Notes under the pieces: model-generated
What the model was told of the DNA's origin: nothing
The model's database searches: none
Seen by the model: the letters and a program-made list of their open reading frames with translations, nothing else
Translations under genes and position numbers: made by a program
In this document: piece by piece, positions 43,716-45,196 of the stretch
Layout: every line of letters begins with the position of its first letter
Position numbering within the stretch: position 1 is the stretch's first letter
NCBI RefSeq assembly: GCF_016905445.1
Contig: NZ_JAFEXF010000038.1
Coordinates: 1-45,196, forward strand
Direction of reading: 5' to 3'
DNA: 45,196 nt
Origin: Streptomyces sp. G44
GTDB lineage: Bacteria; Actinomycetota; Actinomycetes; Streptomycetales; Streptomycetaceae

Positions 43716-45196
43716 TCAGTGGGCGTACCCCCAGGCCGTTCTCATGAACGAAGCCAGCTCAGTTTCCGGCGAGCAGTTCCTGTCGGGCCTGGACCAGGTG
43801 GCGCCATGCGGAGCGGACGTCGTCTTCGCTGGTGATCCAGCGGGTGGTGGAGGGCTGTGGCAGGGGCAGGGCGGCCATGAAGTGGGCGATGTCGGTGAAG
43901 TAGGCAAGTCGCCGGCGGCGGTGAGCGCACGGAGCCGTTCGATGGTGGCGGCCACGTCCTGATCCTCGCTGCGGGTGGCGTGGTGGAAGGCGAGGGCGAG
44001 CTCCACGAACCGGTGGAGGTAGGGGAGCCCGGCGGTGTCGATATCGGCGCGCAGGTGCTGGACGCGGTCGGTGACATCGTCGGCACCGGCGTCCTTGATG
44101 AGGGTGACGACCTGGGCGAGGAGGGTGTTGGCGCGCTGGTCGAGGCCGTCGAGGTACTGGTGGGCGAGAGCGAGCTCGTCGTCGGCGCGGACGGGGTCGG
44201 CGAAGGAGACGGCGAGGGCGAGGCGGACCTGGGTCATGGCGCGTTCGCCGGCGGCACCGTGCTGCTCGGCCTCGGCCCGGCCGGCCTCGAAGGCGGCGAT
44301 GGCCTGGGCGGTGTCGGCGTGGGACCAGTGGATGTCGCCCAGGACGCGGTGGTGGCGGCCCTTCCAGCCCAAGGTGGGGACGGCGGCCAGAGCGGTGGGG
44401 AAGTCACCGGCGAGACGGGCCAGGTTGGCAAGGCCTCGGCGGGCCTTGGGAGCGAGGCGGCCGCCGGCGTCGGCGACCTGCTGCATCCCGGCGCGGGCGG
44501 CCTCGTTGTGGCTGAGGTCCTTGTGGGCCTTGGCCCGGTAGTACAGGGCCATCTCGGTCAGCTCGGCGGGCAGCAGACCGGTTTCCAGGACGGCGGTGAG
44601 GCGGTCGGCGGTGCGCTGACGGTGTTCGTGCTGGCGGCGGGTGATCGCGGTGAGGAGATCGGCCACGGCATCGGCAGGAGTATCCGGTGCCGGGTCGGCG
44701 GGGACGGTCAGGCCGAGGGGTTCCCAGACGGACGCCACCAGCAGCACGCGGCTGGGGGCGGCGGCCGCGGCGGCGGCCCACTGCTCGCCGAGGGCGGCCA
44801 GGGCGCGGGCGGCGGCCTGGTGCCAGTCCGTGTCGGTCCACCGGTCTTCGCTGTGGTCGTCCGTGCGCACCACGCTGCGGATCGCGCGGTGCAGGTGGTA
44901 GGGCCACAGGGCGAACGGGTTCTCGGTGACGAGGGGGCGCTGCACCAGGCGCCGGGCCACGGCCTGGTGGGTCAGGCCCGCGGCGCGGGTGGCCAGCTCG
45001 AGGTCGAAGGCGTCCAGAAGGGACACCGAGCGCAGGACGTGGCGTTCCTCAGGGGTGAGCTCGGACAGCACCCGGGCCAGGAGGGCGGGGAAGGTGGAGT
45101 CGAAGTCGGCCGGCTCGGGAGTGCGGCCGGTGCGGCGGATCTCCAGGAACCGGCCGACCGCGAGGTCGAGGTGCAGGCCATGGGACCGCTCTGTGA
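43716..45196 (-). CDS. STAND/TPR ATPase C-terminal part, 5' end outside window, frameshifted tail
   Basis: The frame is open at the right edge and begins with SHGLHLDLAVGRFLEIRRTG and LSELTPEERHVLRSVSLLDA, the winged-helix-like part after the nucleotide switch. It continues ENPFALWPYHLHRAIRSVVR and then TPR-like helices: MALYYRAKAHKDLSHNEAAR, GLANLARLAGDFPTALAAVP, LGDIHWSHADTAQAIAAFEA, ERAMTQVRLALAVSFADPVR. Near 43907 one base is missing. The proper end (AYFTDIAHFMAALPLPQPST, TRWITSEDDVRSAWRHLVQA, RQELLAGN, stop at 43759-43761) lies one frame over, and the actual frame runs on to 43716 with about 50 aberrant residues. LLVASVWEPLG suggests that an internal segment expected from related proteins was also lost. 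Same family as the fragment at 36700-37790. Confidence 0.7.
   Translation of the reverse strand, partial: TERSHGLHLDLAVGRFLEIRRTGRTPEPADFDSTFPALLARVLSELTPEERHVLRSVSLLDAFDLELATRAAGLTHQAVARRLVQRPLVTENPFALWPYHLHRAIRSVVRTDDHSEDRWTDTDWHQAAARALAALGEQWAAAAAAAPSRVLLVASVWEPLGLTVPADPAPDTPADAVADLLTAITRRQHEHRQRTADRLTAVLETGLLPAELTEMALYYRAKAHKDLSHNEAARAGMQQVADAGGRLAPKARRGLANLARLAGDFPTALAAVPTLGWKGRHHRVLGDIHWSHADTAQAIAAFEAGRAEAEQHGAAGERAMTQVRLALAVSFADPVRADDELALAHQYLDGLDQRANTLLAQVVTLIKDAGADDVTDRVQHLRADIDTAGLPYLHRFVELALAFHHATRSEDQDVAATIERLRALTAAGDLPTSPTSPTSWPPCPCHSPPPPAGSPAKTTSAPHGATWSRPDRNCSPETELASFMRTAWGYAH

Noticed and set aside
36700..45196. One STAND gene split by insertion of the cyclodipeptide locus
   Set aside because: On the minus strand the N-terminal half should lie at higher coordinates than the C-terminal half. 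The order is reversed, so these are two copies.

Overview
The window is high-GC actinobacterial DNA and almost certainly comes from a Streptomyces chromosome. Codon third positions are mostly G or C, and ribosome-binding sites are GGAGG-like. A GH10 xylanase matches the Streptomyces lividans XlnA architecture down to the positions of its catalytic residues, and a complete bxl-type xylobiose operon is present.

Layout. (1) 1-4063: a SMI1/KNR4 (SUKH) protein cut by the left edge, a frameshifted RDD membrane protein, a YciI-like protein and an SGNH hydrolase. (2) 4562-10842: a compact neighbourhood of unusual proteins without recognisable signal peptides. It holds an NHL beta-propeller joined to a ricin-type trefoil, a Pro/acidic-rich protein, a probable aerolysin/ETX-MTX2-like pore-forming protein, a 242-residue unknown, and a ricin trefoil joined to an FG-GAP/VCBS propeller. 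Strong hairpins close it on the inside and the right. This is the least explained part of the window. (3) 10928-21482: a hemicellulose/cellulose locus. It contains the decayed remains of a CBM13-GH62 arabinofuranosidase, a LacI-type regulator, an ABC importer (bxlEFG), a cytoplasmic GH3 beta-xylosidase (bxlA), a divergent secreted GH6 cellulase and the GH10 xylanase xlnA. Promoters and palindromes are shared between bxlE, the GH6 gene and xlnA, so the LacI protein probably controls all of them: xylanase and cellulase act outside the cell, BxlEFG imports oligosaccharides, BxlA cleaves them inside. (4) 21542-26358: a MerR regulator, a truncated ECF sigma factor, and a TetR / quinone oxidoreductase / carotenoid oxygenase unit with two operator copies.

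(5) 26359-45196 is a decayed accessory region. Intact small units remain: a TipAS-domain protein; a Gfo/Idh oxidoreductase and two VOC proteins opposite a WYL regulator; a MarR/SnoaL-like pair with duplicated operators; an ArsR regulator. They sit among pseudogenes and transposase fragments (IS5- and IS110-like), a replication-relaxation fragment, an orphan RHS toxin tail and two broken copies of a STAND/TPR ATPase. Within this debris lies a cyclodipeptide synthase - cytochrome P450 pair closely resembling the Mycobacterium tuberculosis Rv2275-CYP121 pair. The synthase carries a one-base frameshift and otherwise reads in frame into the P450.

Several frameshifts (RDD, VOC, cyclodipeptide synthase, STAND tail) are one-base events at short homopolymers or simple sites. 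They may be real decay or sequence errors, and this cannot be settled from the window alone. Family assignments come from motif recognition by eye; no database search was run.
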